Of a stretch of DNA of 64,000 nucleotides, positions 1-11,808 are shown piece after piece (positions within the stretch are counted from its first letter, which is position 1; the number at the start of each line of letters is the position of its first letter). The notes below the pieces were generated by a model that saw nothing but the letters and a program-made list of their open reading frames with translations, had not been told where the DNA came from and searched no databases. Source of the DNA: Gigaspora rosea (Eukaryota; Glomeromycota; Glomeromycetes; Diversisporales; Gigasporaceae); NCBI GenBank assembly GCA_003550325.1, contig QKWP01000120.1, positions 59,310 through 123,309 of the forward strand, given 5' to 3'. Position numbers and translations under genes: made by a program.

Positions 1-125
1 TAGATAAAAATCGATAACGAGATCCATAATCAAAAATATGAAAATGCTTGAACAATAATCCTAGTCATTTAATAGTTATAAAATTTTGATAATCCAGTGA
101 AAAAAAAACCAGATAAATTAAATTA

Positions 126-363
126 ACAAGCAGCTCCCTCAATGCGATTTGCTAGTGATCGAGATGGTGCACAATCATTTCAATTAAATTTATATCAATT
201 TTGCCGAAAATTCGTTGTGCGAAATGCGGATTTTAAATTCGGCCAATCAGAGTAATCTATGAAAAAAAAAAGATTGTTAGGTCCAGGTTTTTTTGATCGA
301 AACGATTCTATTTTTAGGTCATTTTATTAACCATAAAAGGGAGGCGCTTGAGAATAACCTAAG
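126..363. repeat. MITE, 'TTCTCAAGC' family, copy 1
   Basis: The left end reads CAAGCAGCTCCCTCAATG and the right end GGCGCTTGAGAATAACCT, which is inverted relative to it. The inside (TTTGCTAGTGATCGAGAT, then GCCAATCAGAGTAATCTA) matches the better-preserved copy at 31206-31431. The left terminus looks clipped. A further end of the same type, GAGGCGCTTGAGAACG, lies at about 409-424. No coding capacity is seen. Confidence 0.7.
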
Positions 364-1365
364 TGCACCGTACTTTACATATCTTTAATCATTTAAAATT
401 AATTGATTGAGGCGCTTGAGAACGCCCAAAGTTAGCTGGATTTTATTGTTTTTTTTTAGAATCGATTTTACATATGTATCCTTTATTAATAAAAAAAGGT
501 TAAAGGCAACCTCCACTGACGCGAATTTCTCTCGTATATATAACAATTATACATATATATCAGATATGTAACACCTCTTGTACATTAAGCATCAGCACAA
601 GAAGCACTTTCGTCCAATATTCCATGCTTTGTGACAAACTGGTGATTAGTGATGTACTGTACCTATGATATTCCGCGACATTTTTCAATTGTCAATGATT
701 ATTTGACATGTGTCATTCATAAAATTTTTTTTTAAAAAAAATAAAAAATAAAAAATAAAGGCGGAGAAAAAAATGAATTATTACGTTTATCTAAATACAA
801 ACTAAATTGACGTACATTAAATATTTAAAAATGTATTTATGAATTTTGCATTCACCACGTAAAACATATCCACATTTTCCTGAACATAATGAATTATTTT
901 TTTGCAAGAACATGATTTAGTGCTGCAATTCGTTTTTGGACTGTGTTTGGTTGTTTGATATACTGCACAAATTACGTGTACTTTTAAAAGGTTTTCAATA
1001 TAAAAAGCTTGAGTTGCTAATTAACTCTATCATGCTTAAGCATGTGCAGTTCTTCTGTAGTACTGATATATGAATTTTGAAACTATTAACCACCTACTCA
1101 TATCCGTCGATTTGATTTTTAGGGGTCTTTTTCCAATAAACAGTTACACGGACTTTTGCCATTAAATGACGTGAAGAAAGCAATAAATACTAAAAAAACA
1201 ACTACACTAAGCCGTAAAAGAAAGCACTATCATTAGTTGTTGAAACGCTCGGATATATTCGGGTAGTGAACGATCGGTTATAAGGGCGAATTCGGAAGTA
1301 ATTTTTCAGGAAAACAGCCTTTTGAACCTACTTTTAGCTAATAATAAAACATGTAGATATTGTAA
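364..1365. other. gene-free AT-rich stretch
   Basis: No reading frame longer than about 60 codons and no splice-compatible exon pair was seen. It holds homopolymer A/T runs and the second TTCTCAAGC-type end near 409-424. Confidence 0.5.
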
Positions 1366-1577
1366 TAGGGTCCGTATTATTTCACCGACAATCACTTCAT
1401 AGACATCACATTTCACCGACAAGTTTTTTTATATAAAGCACACTAACTTTAACCCTAATTCTATCCTGACCTTAACGACAATGACCAGAGTTACTTTGTC
1501 GGTGAAATGAGCTTCGATGAAAAAATTGTCGGTAAAATGAACTTGTCGGTGAATACCGTAATTTGTCGGTGAAGCAA
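1366..1577. repeat. MITE, 'CACCGACA' family, copy 1
   Basis: Repeated TTTCACCGACA motifs on the left and TGTCGGTGAA motifs on the right form nested inverted repeats around a short AT-rich middle that includes CTAACTTTAACCCTAAT. Related copies are at 6103-6430 and, heavily decayed, at 56837-56948. Confidence 0.75.
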
Positions 1578-2199
1578 GCCGCACCGATTGCAGGATTGCG
1601 ATTGCGATATTATTATTTTAATTATGGCTTCAAAGAGACCGTTTTTGTAAAAACTCACTTTGTAATAAATTTTAACGACAAATAATTCTAAATAATGATT
1701 GGTTAATTTTGGTCAAACCATGACACTCACTATAACAATTCCCCATCCATCAAACTTTGATTATTTTTTCTTTTGCTAACGAAGGTCTCTAATATTCATG
1801 AAGTTATATCGTCCATAAGTGTTGAAAAATAAATAACGTAATACACAACGATACAAGATCGATGCAATGTAATTCAAAAAAAATATATATCTGATATATA
1901 CGACTACCATATAAGCGCGTAATAAGCACATGAGCGTTATTATAGAATATCTACTCTTTTAGAAACAGCACATGTGCATCTCAAATAACGCGCCTCACAT
2001 ATGTACCTGAGTGAAGTCACAGGAAAGCATTTAGTAGTTATAACTTTTTCCCTAAAATTAGTATAATAATTCGAATTACCGCGCATGCACGTTCAGAAAT
2101 AATGCTCAGGGTTTCCAGATTCTATACGGTACTTAAATTGATTTATTATCGTCATTAGTAAATACGTAATTATTATTATCAGTAGTATATTATACTCTC
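1578..2199. other. gene-free AT-rich stretch
   Basis: Nothing gene-like seen. It has short palindromic AT motifs such as ATATATCTGATATATA, and GCACATG motifs on both strands near 1925-1995. Confidence 0.45.
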
Positions 2200-2650
2200 A
2201 AACATCTCTCTCAATGCGATTGATTAGTGATAGAGATCGTGTACCTTACGGCAATTTTGTTTTGTTAAAGATTGTCGCAGATCATAATTTCTACATTCTA
2301 TACTTTTAATACTTGTTTATTATAATTTTTTTTAAATTAACCCTAACCCTAACCCTAAACCCCTAAACCTAAAAAATGTACCCCAAAAAAATTTAGTTTT
2401 CGAGATTTTATACTATCATTTCATTTTAATCTTGATTTCATTATGATCTATCACAAAGATTCATGTTACGAAATGCGGATATTAAATTCTAGCCAATCAG
2501 CACAACTCTATGATGAAAAAATCCTTTTTTTTTTTTTTTTTTTTACCGCGATAATGAACCCGCTTGACCAGATAAACTATTTCCACTAATTAAAAATTGA
2601 GCACCGACTTATTAATTTAGGTGCTTGAAAGCATCTCGAGTCATTATTCG
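2200..2650. repeat. degenerate 'TTCTCAAGC' family MITE
   Basis: The left part (CTCTCTCAATGCGATTGATTAGTGATAGAGATC) parallels copy 1, interrupted here by a telomere-like tract. The internal GAAATGCGGATATTAAATTC and AGCCAATCAG also match. The right end is GGTGCTTGAAAGCATCTCG. Boundaries are approximate and the copy is more diverged than those at 126 and 31206. Confidence 0.5.
2337..2368 (+). repeat. interstitial telomere-like repeat
   Basis: Three exact CCCTAA units are followed by two degenerate units (ACCCCTAAACCTAAA). It lies inside repeat DNA, not at a sequence end, so it is interstitial. Shorter tracts occur at about 6155-6170, 26050, 54200-54218 and 61455-61472. Confidence 0.85.
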
Positions 2651-2954
2651 ATCGGTAAAAGCTGAAAAATGGTTATGTCAATTGATAGTAGATATAAATC
2701 GAAAAATGACGCAGACATATACGTGACTCGACCATGATGGGCCTAGCGTACATATCGTGTAAGTTTGCAAAGTCCGACGAATTATAAGTTTTAATGATAG
2801 CCTAATTTTTTCTTTTTATTTTTTATTTAAAATTATATTACAAACCAACGATTTCTTTATGATAACCACTTTTAATATCGCCCAAAATCAGGTAAGTTAC
2901 CATTGAATTTAAAAATTAGCATCGATGGATTGATGATTGGATAACTTTGTACTG

Positions 2955-3246
2955 TACTACAGTTATAGATGGCGGTGAAATTACTTTTCTTAATGAAAAT
3001 TTTTTGTTGAAATTGTTGAAATTATTTGATGTTAAAATTGGGGAAATTGGTGAAATTAATTTTTTACTATTAAAAATTAATTTAAATTATATAAAATATC
3101 AATTAAAACTAAACTCAATCAAATACAATAGTTGTTTTATAATTAATTTATAAAAATATTAAAAATGTTGAAATTTTTGTTGAAATTATTGTTGAAATTA
3201 AAAAAAAATTAAAATGAATTTCACCTCCATCTATAACTACAGTATG
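2955..3246. repeat. terminal-inverted-repeat element with GTTGAAATT core
   Basis: The left end AGTTATAGATGGCGGTGAAA (from 2961) is matched inversely on the right by TTTCACCTCCATCTATAACT, with only the C/A difference. The interior is an iterated oligomer (GTTGAAATT and GTGAAATT variants) rather than coding sequence. The small open frame at 2947-3153 is explained by this core. A lone related end (TTTCACCCCCATCTATAG) occurs at 9353-9370. Confidence 0.75.
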
Positions 3247-3579
3247 TAAAGGCAGAAGTGATTTATAGAAAATTTTTTGTTGGATAGTTTAATATTTGAA
3301 TAACTTTGTATAACAAATTATATAAAACCGATTTCGATTTACAGAAATTTTTCTTAAGCATTTGTTTTTTTTTTTATTTTTGTTGAAGAGTTAAGGTTTT
3401 CGATAAAATTTACTGCTTAAAAATTAATGATAATAAAGACTAAACATAAAAATAAATAAATAGAAAATTAATAAAAACAAATAACGATAATAATAAGCAA
3501 GTAAGCTGAATTAATTCGTTTCTTATGATTTTCGCATTATTTTAATCTAAATTGATTGCAAAAGGTTAATGTATGGTTG

Positions 3580-3780
3580 TTACTATAGATGGATGCTTAA
3601 ATTATTTTTGGCTTGCCGTAAATAAAATATTTAGGCAGCCTAAACCGTAAATAATTTTCGGTATTGACTCGGCTTGTAACTCGGGTCAGAAAAGTTCAAC
3701 TCAGATTTGACCCAGTCATTCATTATTTTTCGACCCGGGTAAAAACCCTATATTAATGTACTCAAATTATTGAGTGAATT
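3580..3780. repeat. core-iterated repeat, CTCGGGTC core
   Basis: Begins near ACTATAGATGGATGC, then carries CGGCTTGTAACTCGGGTC, AACTCAGATTTGACCC and CGACCCGGGTAAAAACCC, which are palindromic variants of one short core. No coding signal. Confidence 0.45.
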
Positions 3781-4000
3781 CATGAGACCTCATAAATCAT
3801 AGCTATAATGTTCTTTATATTAATTGCATTTTATTTAGCATTAAATAGTTGCTTTTTTATTCAATTTTGCTGCTCTTAATATGTTTGAATATTCGCGCGA
3901 TTTGCATCTGTAGTACTCGAAAAAACTATTTTCTTTAATGTTGCCTAAATAGAGGAAAGAAAACTATGAGTAGTAGCATTGGATTGTCATGCAAAATAAA

Positions 4001-4489
4001 CATATCAGCGGATCGGCATAGTTGGGTAAATCGACCAATCATGATCGAGGATTATCAAAAAAATTTTGCTCGAAAATTTATTATAGAGCGAATTTTCACA
4101 AAAACGGCCTTTTTAACCAGCTTTGCATTTATAATTAAGTACGTAGAACATTATGAAATTCATGTATTTAATTATAAGCCAAAAGTAGATTAAAAAGGCC
4201 ATTTTTTTGAAAATTAGCATCCGAATTTACCCTTGATAGTTACCAACCCATCTTACAATGCCCAACCCATCCTAAAACACCCGAGTATTTCAACAAACGG
4301 TAAAAGTACTTCTTTCTACAGCTTAGCATAGCTCTTTTATTGGATTTTTTTGGTTTTTTAACTTGTCTAGACGTCGAAGAAGCCCTTTTGTTAGTTGTAA
4401 CAAGTGCTTCATTTGTTAGTCACTTAGGAGCAAATTTTCGTGTAACAGTTTATTGAAAAAAGGCCCAATTATGCCGATCCGCTGATATG
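4001..4489. repeat. MITE with CATATCAGCGGATCGG termini
   Basis: The left terminus CATATCAGCGGATCGGCATA is matched inversely at the right (TATGCCGATCCGCTGATATG). The inverted match continues about five more bases (TTGGG/CCCAA) with one mismatch. The element is about 489 bp. The interior has only AT-rich sequence and small fortuitous frames, including the one at 3966-4193. Confidence 0.85.
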
Positions 4490-4827
4490 ACTTGACGTGT
4501 AATATGAAAAGTAAATTTGCATATTGAAAAAAAATATAATGTTCCCCTAAAAAAAGTTACATCGCTAGGTATAAATTAAATGCAGCTTTAGCATTTCGTC
4601 GTTTTGAATTTTTGTACCTTCAGTCCGGAGACAGAGATGTAGTTTCCGGAGAGTTGGGTAATTTATCGAACGAAACAGAAAAGATTCTGCAAATTCTCGA
4701 TATTGACAAAGTTAACCGGCATTAGTTATAATGCTGACCGATTTAGTTAATATTATATTCTTTCGGGAAATTGGCTTTCGGTTCTCGGACTTCGTGGTAG
4801 AACCGAAAAAGTAAATGCAAAAAATTT

Positions 4828-4930
4828 TACAGTTATTTTCATAAATTCTGGGGCCCCCACAATATCTGCACTATGACACAGTGTGGCGGCAAATTTTTTA
4901 GGTGTCCCAGAATTTATGACAACAGCTGTA
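4828..4930. repeat. Tc1/mariner-type MITE
   Basis: Ends are TACAGTTATTTTCATAAATT and the inverse AATTTATGACAACAGCTGTA, each starting with TA as in the TA target duplications of Tc1/mariner elements. Total length is about 103 bp. A single end of the same type (ACAGTTGTTTTCATAAATTT) lies at 5134-5153. The superfamily assignment rests on the TACAGT start and TA flank only. Confidence 0.75.
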
Positions 4931-6102
4931 AAAAAAATTTTTAGACCACACAAAATTATATAATTGGTTTTATTTTTTTACATAACTAACCAATGAAAAT
5001 CCTCCATTCAATATATGACCAAGCAAGAATATCCGGATCGCGATCAGACCAAGATTTTCTGAGGTAATGCTTCTTTTTACAATAAATAAATAAATATCAT
5101 CATTGGCCCTGATCCAGATATATTGTTATTACAGTTGTTTTCATAAATTTTGGGACATCTTGTAAACAATCGACCTTTGGCCGATTCGATAAGTTTTTGA
5201 TTCAGCAGTGATAAGCTTTTGATTTTGGGCGTGATTAGTATATTTATATATTTTTATTAATATAGCGATAATATTCTGAACTACATTGTCGACACATTTA
5301 AAATTAAGTTTTCTTGAATACATGTCCAGTATATCTGGCGTGTTTGGTTTGTGCGAAAATTTATGCAAAGATTGTTCGTGCCAACTAACAGATCTTAACA
5401 ATGGTTCCAAACATAAGATAAGCTTTCATAATTAATACATTACACGAGCAAATGCTAATAAAAAGCTCGGTATTAACAATTTATTGACTGGATTAAAAAA
5501 AAATAGTGAAAGAAAGTTATAATTCCAAACAACCAATACTTTATTAGTAATAATTTCCCGATCATTATATCAAATGATTAATATCCTGATCCGTATGTGA
5601 ATAAGCGAAAACTTCGTTTCAAATGGACCAGGATATTATTATTATTTGTCACAACTATAATGAGAGTTATAACCAACAAAATCAAAGCTATATATTATTT
5701 TATTTTAAAGTTTAAATATAAACTATAACGATTATTATAAAAATAAATCAAAAAGCATGGATCAAATCTAATAACTAAGGAACCTTTAGCATGTTCGTCC
5801 ATAATAAACATTTAAAAATGCTTAGCTTGTCTAAAGTAACTACGGAATATCCAGCTTGCCTAAAGTAATAGCAATTAAATCTAATATCCAACTTATCTGA
5901 AGCAATAATGAATACAGTCTAACCTCCCTATATAATCACCATAGTGACTTTTCCTGAAGATTTGCTTATATAGAGTTTGTGCTTATATAGAGGTTTTTTT
6001 TTATATGTTTATAATATTTGGTTTTTAAATGGACGTGCTTATCAAGAGAATTTTATATTATGTGCTTATATTAACTGTAGGGAGTATGCTTTTAAACGGT
6101 GC
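4931..6102. other. gene-free region
   Basis: Contains a lone Tc1-like end near 5134. The 89-codon minus-strand frame at 5141-5410 starts inside non-repeat AT-rich DNA and shows no recognisable domain. Around 5835-5925 the motif AGCTTGTCTAAAGTAA recurs loosely. Around 5935-6080 the phrase 'GCTTATATAGAG' recurs. I see no gene. Confidence 0.45.
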
Positions 6103-6430
6103 TGGTCACTTCACCGACAATCATTTCACCGAAAGTTCACTTAGCCGACATCACATAGGGTTAGGGTTAGCGTTTTATTAGTTGCAGGTATGTATTTTTA
6201 GTAAATTGTCACTTGATGTGATGTCGGCTAAGTGAGCTGTCGGTGAAATTATTGTCGTTGAAATGACACGTATCTGTAATTTTATATAGCGAACTTTTGT
6301 TAGCAGCCAGAGCCAACAGTTTTGNGGTTAGCGTTTTATTAGTTGCAGGTATGTATTTTTAGTAAATTGTCACTTGGTGTGATGTCGGCTAAGTGAGCTG
6401 TCGGTGAAATGATTGTCGGTGAGATGACTT
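6103..6430. repeat. MITE, 'CACCGACA' family, with internal direct duplication beside an N
   Basis: TTCACCGACAATCATTTCAC at the left and GTCGGTGAAAT at the right are the inverted ends. The interior contains TAGGGTTAGGGTTAGCG. The segment from GGTTAGCGTTTTATTAG to the right end (about 6165-6270) is repeated nearly exactly at 6326-6430. The second copy begins directly after the single ambiguous base at 6325. Confidence 0.8.
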
Positions 6431-6544
6431 TAAAAATATCATTTAGCGTGCATATCATTACGTTTACCGAATCGACCAAATAATCATTTGATCAATTTTT
6501 ACCAAAATTTATGAAAACAGACATAAAACCCAATGAATATAATT

Positions 6545-6788
6545 GTCAGATTTTATGCCCAACCATACTCATACATCGGGAAAATTTAAGGACCAATTAT
6601 AATCGATCACACAGTTAATCGATTAATTTAATCAATTATCATTGATAGTGATGATAATAATCGATTTGAATCAAATTGATAATTATCGATTATAATTGAC
6701 ATTTAACAAAATCAACTGAAAGTGACTTAAATTGATCAAATTAAATCGGTCATAGTCAATGATTCTATTTACATCAATTATAATCGCT
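6545..6788. repeat. core-iterated repeat, ATCGATTATAAT core
   Basis: Multiple direct and inverted variants of AATCGATTA and ATTATAATCGAT fill this interval. The same core builds the repeat at 56130-56330. No coding signal. Confidence 0.6.
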
Positions 6789-6869
6789 AGAGGTGTGATC
6801 CGTTATCTGTTTATGGCCTAAGTTGGATTTAATTTAGGTCGAAAACAGATAACGGATCGCATCTCTAAA
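6789..6869. repeat. short palindromic element with TAGAGRTG termini
   Basis: The left arm TAGAGGTGTGATCCGTTATC is the inverse of the right arm GATAACGGATCGCATCTCTA with two differences, around a short spacer. The termini TAGAG(G/A)TG recur at other repeats in the window. Confidence 0.75.
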
Positions 6870-7564
6870 AATCACCATTGATTTATCGCTGTTTGCAAAT
6901 AATGTACTTTTTTGATCAAATTTGTAGATCGCTGCACACAAGGATGTTACGTCCTCTATGTCCACACATTAATATAGTTTAAAAATTTATATAAAAACTA
7001 TACAATTATATATAAAAATAGATGCTAAATAGTTTTTTAATATATTAAAGGAAGTTGTTATGGTAAAATTTAAGTTATTGTCCGAAGCGTAGCGAGGACT
7101 TTACGGGTGTAGCTGTCCGTCCTATTTTTAGATTAGATGATCGTCACTATACATATTATTAGCCAATCCTTTTTTTTTTATTTTAAGATGCTTCGGACAT
7201 CTGTTTCCTAGTTAATATTTTTTGTTTTTGTGTAATATGTCCATATTTTGTCCATACTCATCGGTTATGTCCACGACAGTTTATGTACAGTACATCCCTG
7301 GCTGCGCACGGGGCCCTGGATAATTCTAAAAAAGGTGGTATTATTAAACCGGGCATTTTTTTGGCCCAAATTTTCCTTAATTCTGGTCAAACTAACAATT
7401 AAAATTTAATTTTGGCGAAATTTAGAAAAATTTGGGCCAAAAAATACAAAAACAAATAGAATTTTGCCAAAACATGACCGGTTTTAATGCACACCATACA
7501 ATCACTACAATAACTTGAACAATCAACTGATTGTTGTCCGGTTGCACGATTTTACAATGATTTT
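6870..7564. other. gene-free region
   Basis: Nothing gene-like seen. A TTGTCCGAAGCG motif near 7080 and GCTTCGGACATCTG near 7190 form a loose inverted pair. At 7345-7500 a GGGCCAAAATTT-like core recurs on both strands. Confidence 0.4.
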
Positions 7565-7690
7565 TTACCGTATAGGCTCGGAATAACGCCCGTGGGCGTT
7601 ATTTTGAAAGTTGGGACCTTCAAAAATAGCATATGTAGTTTCGAATTAACGCCCATCTGCATCCTGAATTAACGCACATCCCTCTATAAA
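7565..7690. repeat. MITE-like repeat, 'TACCGTATA..ATAACGCC' type, copy 1
   Basis: Shares TACYGTATA, CGTGGGCGTTATTTT, CAAAAATAGC and CGAATTAACGC in the same order with 19600-19720. The element starts TTACCGTATAGGCTCGGAAT and carries two inverted ATAACGCCC/GGGCGTTAT pairs. The ends are not perfect inverted repeats, so the class is uncertain. Confidence 0.6.
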
Positions 7691-7754
7691 AAATAGAAAA
7701 TAAAGGTTCTGCATTTGCGCTCTAACAAAAGTTGTTTTCAGACTTAGACAATTA

Positions 7755-7975
7755 TATCCAGTGTTGGTATTGACAATGTCCAAATAAATTCAATTGGATT
7801 TTTGGACATTTGGACATTGGACAATGTCCAATTTGTCCAATTAATTTTAATAATTTTTTTGGACCATTGGGCATTGGACAATGTCCAATAAAGGTATCAA
7901 ATTAATTAAAATATGTCCAATTATATAAATTGGACATATGTCCAATTGTCCAATAATTTTATTGGATAAAATTTA
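7755..7975. repeat. core-iterated repeat, TTGGACAATGTCCAA core
   Basis: At least eight near-palindromic variants of GGACAATGTCC / GGACATNTGTCC occur back to back, spaced by ATT-rich linkers. No reading frame crosses it. Confidence 0.75.
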
Positions 7976-9057
7976 GTAAATAATATAAAAATAGCTAAAT
8001 ATATAATTAAATAAATTTTAACAATTTAAACAACTTGAAATAATATGGCAAAAATAAAAATATAATTAATACTAGTAATAAAATAAATGTCAGATCATGA
8101 TAACATAGAAATTATTAGAAATAATTAAAAGAACAGGGATTGTGATATAAATAATAATTATAAGAGAAATTTGGGCACAGAAATGTTATAATAGTAATAC
8201 CATTATAATATTAATTTTTACTAAAATAGCAAGCTATTAGCTTAAATAGTTTTAAACTCCAAGTATTAATAAGAGAGGTAATGTAATACATATTTATAAA
8301 ATCATGGCATTAATTTAAATTATAATTCAAAAAAATTATGCTCTTTGATTTTACAATGTATGGTCAGCTTTTTAATTCAATAAAAATATTAATAAATTCT
8401 TTAGAAAATTTATTATTTTTATGTATTATAATATGTTATTCTAAACAACACCCTTCAATTATTGTCTGGAGCATAGGACTTTTATGTTTAGTAATGGTAA
8501 TACTTGAATTCATTATTGATACACAATTAAGAGAAATGTAATTTACTAGTGTAACAATAATGCATATTCACATGTTTGTGACATGTAATACATTATGATT
8601 GCTCTGGAATTACAACAATTTTTAAACTGTTCCTTAGTAATTATAAATTGTCAATACTGAGCAAATTTGTAAATACAATAATTTGCCTTAACATGACAAA
8701 TAATATACTACTTTCAATCTGTACCGTAACTAATTTCTGGTAGTAGAAAGCGAACGCCTTAATTATAGGAAACAATTTATTAAAACCATTTCTAAATGAG
8801 TAAAACTTTGGAGAGCCATATGGATGTAAAGGCAGTTAAAATACAATATATAAGTACTAATAGTAGATTGTGATGAAACCATAAATTTATATTTTTTATT
8901 TATTTATCGGTATCATTTTTTAATCGTTGTTAATTACACGGGTATGCAGCATACACGTGACTACTGAGTGCTTAACAATATCACATGAATTTGCGCTGTC
9001 CGTGACCGAGACATAAAGTTTGGGATATTAGGTGGGGTGAAATTCATTTTCAAAAAT
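7976..9057. other. gene-free region with one short hydrophobic frame
   Basis: A 67-codon plus-strand frame at 8338-8541 would be very hydrophobic. It has no recognisable domain and sits in AT-rich DNA where leucine, isoleucine and phenylalanine codons arise by composition. I do not call it a gene. Confidence 0.4.
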
Positions 9058-9167
9058 TACCGTATTGTCGCGAAATAACGCGCAAGGGTGGAATTACGAT
9101 TTTAGGCCTAAATTAAGATTAATTCGGGCCGAACCTCCCATGCCTGTTATTTCGCGACAATACGGTA
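9058..9167. repeat. 110-bp MITE with perfect termini
   Basis: TACCGTATTGTCGCGAAATA at the left is matched exactly by its inverse TATTTCGCGACAATACGGTA at the right, and the match continues two more bases. CpG sites (CGCG) are intact. The interior (GGGTGGAATTACGATTTTAG) is non-coding. The target duplication is probably TA. Confidence 0.9.
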
Positions 9168-11808
9168 TTAAATTGTATTATAATTTCAACATTTTAAAAT
9201 TTTTTTTAAAAAAATAAAAGATTATAAACAGTTATGCCGTTTGGTTTACTTCATTTTAAAATATTTAAAACAACTCTAAACTTAATAAATTTTAATTTTT
9301 ATGATTTGAAGAATAATTTCACCAAATTTCTACATTCTATTAAGAAAGGCAATTTCACCCCCATCTATAGCTCGGGATTAGGGATTCTCATTTTCTGCTG
9401 CGACAGACTCCCAAATTCTGTCTGCCTTACGATTCGATTTATGTGAATTATGCAATAAAATTTTTAGAATTATGTTGCAGATTATGTGAATCATGTAGAA
9501 ATAATGAGGAATATGCAATCACCAGGGTTATAAATTTACCGTTTTTACTATAAGTTACCGAACCACTTTTTACTATGCCTCACGAAAATCCCAACAACCA
9601 AGCTTGTGTCTTTTGTTCGTTAACTATTTATTATCCTGAAATATTCCGAATTGCTCTATCTTTGCCGCCATTTTAAGCGCAAATTATGCGAATATGCTAT
9701 CGCATATACTTCGATGATGAGATCAAGATTTATGCGCAGATTATGCTATCGCCGATCTACATTAGCCCTATTCAGGAGTATAGATCGACATGAGAAAGGC
9801 ATTTAGTAAATGCTAATTCGGGTTTGGTCCGAGGCAAAGCTCCATTAAGAACAATAGGAAGGCATTTCTGTGATTCAAATGGTGGGAAATAAAGTTATAG
9901 CCGCGTAAACGAGTATGAATTACTAATTCCCCCGTTCGCCCGATGCAAAATAAAAAAAAAAATTTTTATTAATTTTAATATATAATATATAGTAAGTAAA
10001 ATTTATTAAATATACTATTTTTTAAAAATAACTTTAGTAATTGGGCTTAGTAAAAATATTTAATATTCTAAAAATTCTAATTCCTCACTTTAAATTTAAC
10101 ACTAATTCTGAACTTAAAATCTAACTTAAAATTTAAAATAAAAGTTTTTTAAAATCTTATACCGGTAATAATCAAAAACATATACTAATAAAATTTGATT
10201 TTCAAACTTTTTAAAGATTTAAAATTTTTAAAAAACTATCAAAATTTTTTGTGCAAATATAGAGTAAATTTATCTTGACAACACCTATCTAAAATTAATA
10301 AAATTTTGACCCTACAACATCATATAAGTTATAATTATGCCAAAGTTTTTACAAAAATAAATTTTAAATTTAATCATAACTTTACATAATTGAAATTAAA
10401 AAAAAAAAAAAATTAACATAAATGGATGTCGTGATTTCTTCGTTGAAAGCAGTGTTTAAAATTGGGTTGCGGAGCCTGCGGGCCTAAGCAACAAGATTTC
10501 AAATTTCCGCAACTAAAAATCTACAGTATATATGCGGATTCTGCATATAAAACTTGCAGAATTCACCTATGGTTTTTAATTAAATATTTATGTGCACAAC
10601 TAAATGTTTACAATCCGCAAGTACCCAGATTTTTATTCTTTAGTTGCGAGTCCCCAATTAATTTAGAAATCGAATTTCAGACACTGTAGGGTCACCGAAA
10701 ATCCATAATGGTATAATATGCACATAAACATGCAAAAATTTCACCAGATTCAAGCATGAACATGACGATAAATTGGAGATTACGATGTAGACGATCAGTG
10801 AACCTAAAACATGAACGTGTTCCTCCTTTGGTTGCCCAAACCAACATCACATAGCTTTTATTAAGTTTTGGCATAAGAAATTAAGTGGTTATCATATGGT
10901 TTGGACGTCCCAAAAAGTTTGAACGGCAACTATACGTGTTCCTCGAAAGAAGGTTGAATTTTTAAATAGGATTGATTGTATAAATAAGTAAATAGAGGTT
11001 TCATAATTAATATATTTTGGAAATTCCGACACAGTGAATTAAATACTGGTTAAATAAGTCTATACGTTAAAAGCAATAGAATTTATGTATGAAGTAAAAA
11101 CGTCACATTTTATCTGTGAACCCCCTAATGTTTTTATTTGATGCGGCATAAACAGACTTATAAAGCAGGCGGTCTATCTATCGACGCGTTATTTCGAACA
11201 AGTATGAGTGTTATTTTAATCAAATCGAACAATTTTAAAAAATACAATTTTCAAAATAACGTTTACGAGCATTATTTCACGGTTATAATATCTTGAACCG
11301 ATTAGTATTGGTAGAAAAGGCGTTTTTCATAAGGTACAAGGTGTTATTGGCGTAATATGACTTTACGTTCTTAGTAATATGTTTATAAAGTAAACAAAGC
11401 AAACGAACTAAACGATAGCTATAACATAAATTATATATATATTTTACATATAATTTTATTTACTGTACTGTATAAAGCATTTTTTTAAATGGGCCTTTTT
11501 TTTAGCGATCGTGATTTTGTTAAATGTATAGTGCTTAAGAACAACATTTGGAAATGCCTCATTTATTTTTTTAGAGAAAAAGTTATGTTTTTTTTTTTTT
11601 TATTCTTTTTAATATAAAAAGAAAAATTAAAAGGAATTTTTTGAAGGAATTTTTTTGATTAGACTCTTAAGTTTTTTTTTGAGGGTGATTTTTTTTAAAA
11701 AAAATTTTTTCTTATGTTTTTAGATATGCGTAAAGTTTTTTGTATTTTTTTTTTTTTTTTTTTTGCATATATAAAAATTCATATTCTTAGAAATTCATGT
11801 AAACCTTT
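9168..11808. other. gene-free region with dispersed repeat fragments
   Basis: 9430-9780 iterates a GCAGATTATG(C/T)GAAT-like core. 9950-10420 is very AT-rich. 10450-10690 carries palindromic GCGGATTCTGC-like motifs. 10985-11110 shares AAATTCCGACACAGTGAATTAAAT and downstream text with 20640-20820, a dispersed repeat. 11580-11770 is poly(T). The small frames here (10462-10689, 10692-10874) show no domain. Confidence 0.45.

Noticed and set aside
3966..4193. 75-codon plus-strand frame
   Set aside because: It runs into the left terminal repeat and interior of the MITE at 4001-4489 and has no recognisable domain.
8338..8541. 67-residue hydrophobic protein
   Set aside because: Composition expected from AT-rich DNA; no conserved feature, splice context or neighbouring exon.
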